Below, piece after piece: positions 63,723 to 64,000 of a DNA stretch of 64,000 nucleotides; positions within the stretch are counted from its first letter, which is position 1, and every line of letters begins with the position of its first letter. The notes under the pieces were generated by a model. It had not been told where the DNA came from. It made no database searches and worked only from the letters and a program-made list of their open reading frames with translations. The position numbers were made by a program, and so were the translations under genes. The stretch covers positions 98,929,271 through 98,993,270 of the forward strand of contig CM038229.1 in the NCBI GenBank assembly GCA_021442155.1. Reading direction: 5' to 3'. This DNA is from Cymbidium sinense. Its lineage: Eukaryota > Streptophyta > Magnoliopsida > Asparagales > Orchidaceae.

Positions 63723-64000
63723 CATGATAAATACAATCTCGGTATAATATAAATCCCCCCAGACAGATATCATGCTTCATGTTGAGATCCCTAAATAAAT
63801 ATACTTACTCAATATGAAAAAAATATTTTGTGAAAATTTCCTATTACACATGGGGTATTTTAGATTTATATGCATGATAAAATCAATGTTACATGTTAAA
63901 ACTCTCTTAAGATCAAATATTTCAACTCAAATATTGATATATTTTCTTAAATTATTTTAAAGCTCTTTCAAAGTGCTATAGAATTTTCCCTACAATATAG
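63723..64000 (+). mobile_element. Start of E3 3' untranslated region
   Basis: AT-rich non-coding DNA after the pol end. By analogy with F1 (15239 onward) this is the start of the 3' UTR. Its 3' LTR, if present, lies beyond the window. I see no repeat structure in this short piece. Confidence 0.5.

Overview
This 64-kb window looks like a repeat-rich intergenic block from a large plant nuclear genome. It is AT-rich, has no long intact ORF, and I found no host gene, tRNA, rRNA or CRISPR array. Essentially everything I can place is LTR retrotransposon of the Ty3/gypsy Tat (Ogre/Retand-like) lineage. The lineage call rests on decayed pol motifs: a YVDD reverse transcriptase followed by KS-type residues, a second RNase H with an FFDGASS-like motif after the first, an integrase with a WGxDVIGPI-like motif, primer-binding sites of the TTTGGxGACTC type, and very long LTRs.

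The window is two nested stacks, which I resolved from target-site duplications (TSDs). Left stack: older Tat material (1-2937, continuing at 29436) was hit by an inverted solo LTR, R1 (2938-6508 plus 25634-29430, TSD TTAAC). R1 was then split by a forward element, F1 (6509-25628, TSD GAGCC/TAGCC). F1 keeps a truncated 5' LTR, a decayed pol, a repeat-rich 3' untranslated region and a complete 3' LTR of about 7.15 kb. Right stack: a forward element, E3, has its 5' LTR ending at 38741, a PBS, leader, gag, protease and RT up to 44935. It was split inside the RNase H region by an inverted solo LTR, R2 (44936-46778 plus 58949-61728, TSD AAGAC). R2 was itself split by a forward element, F3 (46779-58943, TSD CACAA). 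The rest of E3 pol (RNase H, second RNase H, integrase) resumes at 61734 and ends near 63722.

Between the stacks (29436-38741) lie successive forward LTR copies of the E3-type family (L2, L3, L4). Some are joined directly through short PBS stubs (LTR-PBS-LTR). F3 has the same design: a 7.5-kb LTR, a stub of about 16 bp, then a 5'-truncated second LTR. These junctions, the long LTRs with dense TTGAC-core arrays, and the roughly 300-bp tandem repeats in the F1 3' untranslated region are the most interesting observations.

All coding regions are pseudogenes with many stops and frameshifts. Coordinates tied to TSDs or terminal TG/CA are base-exact by reading. Domain limits inside decayed pol are approximate. 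No alignment or database search was run.
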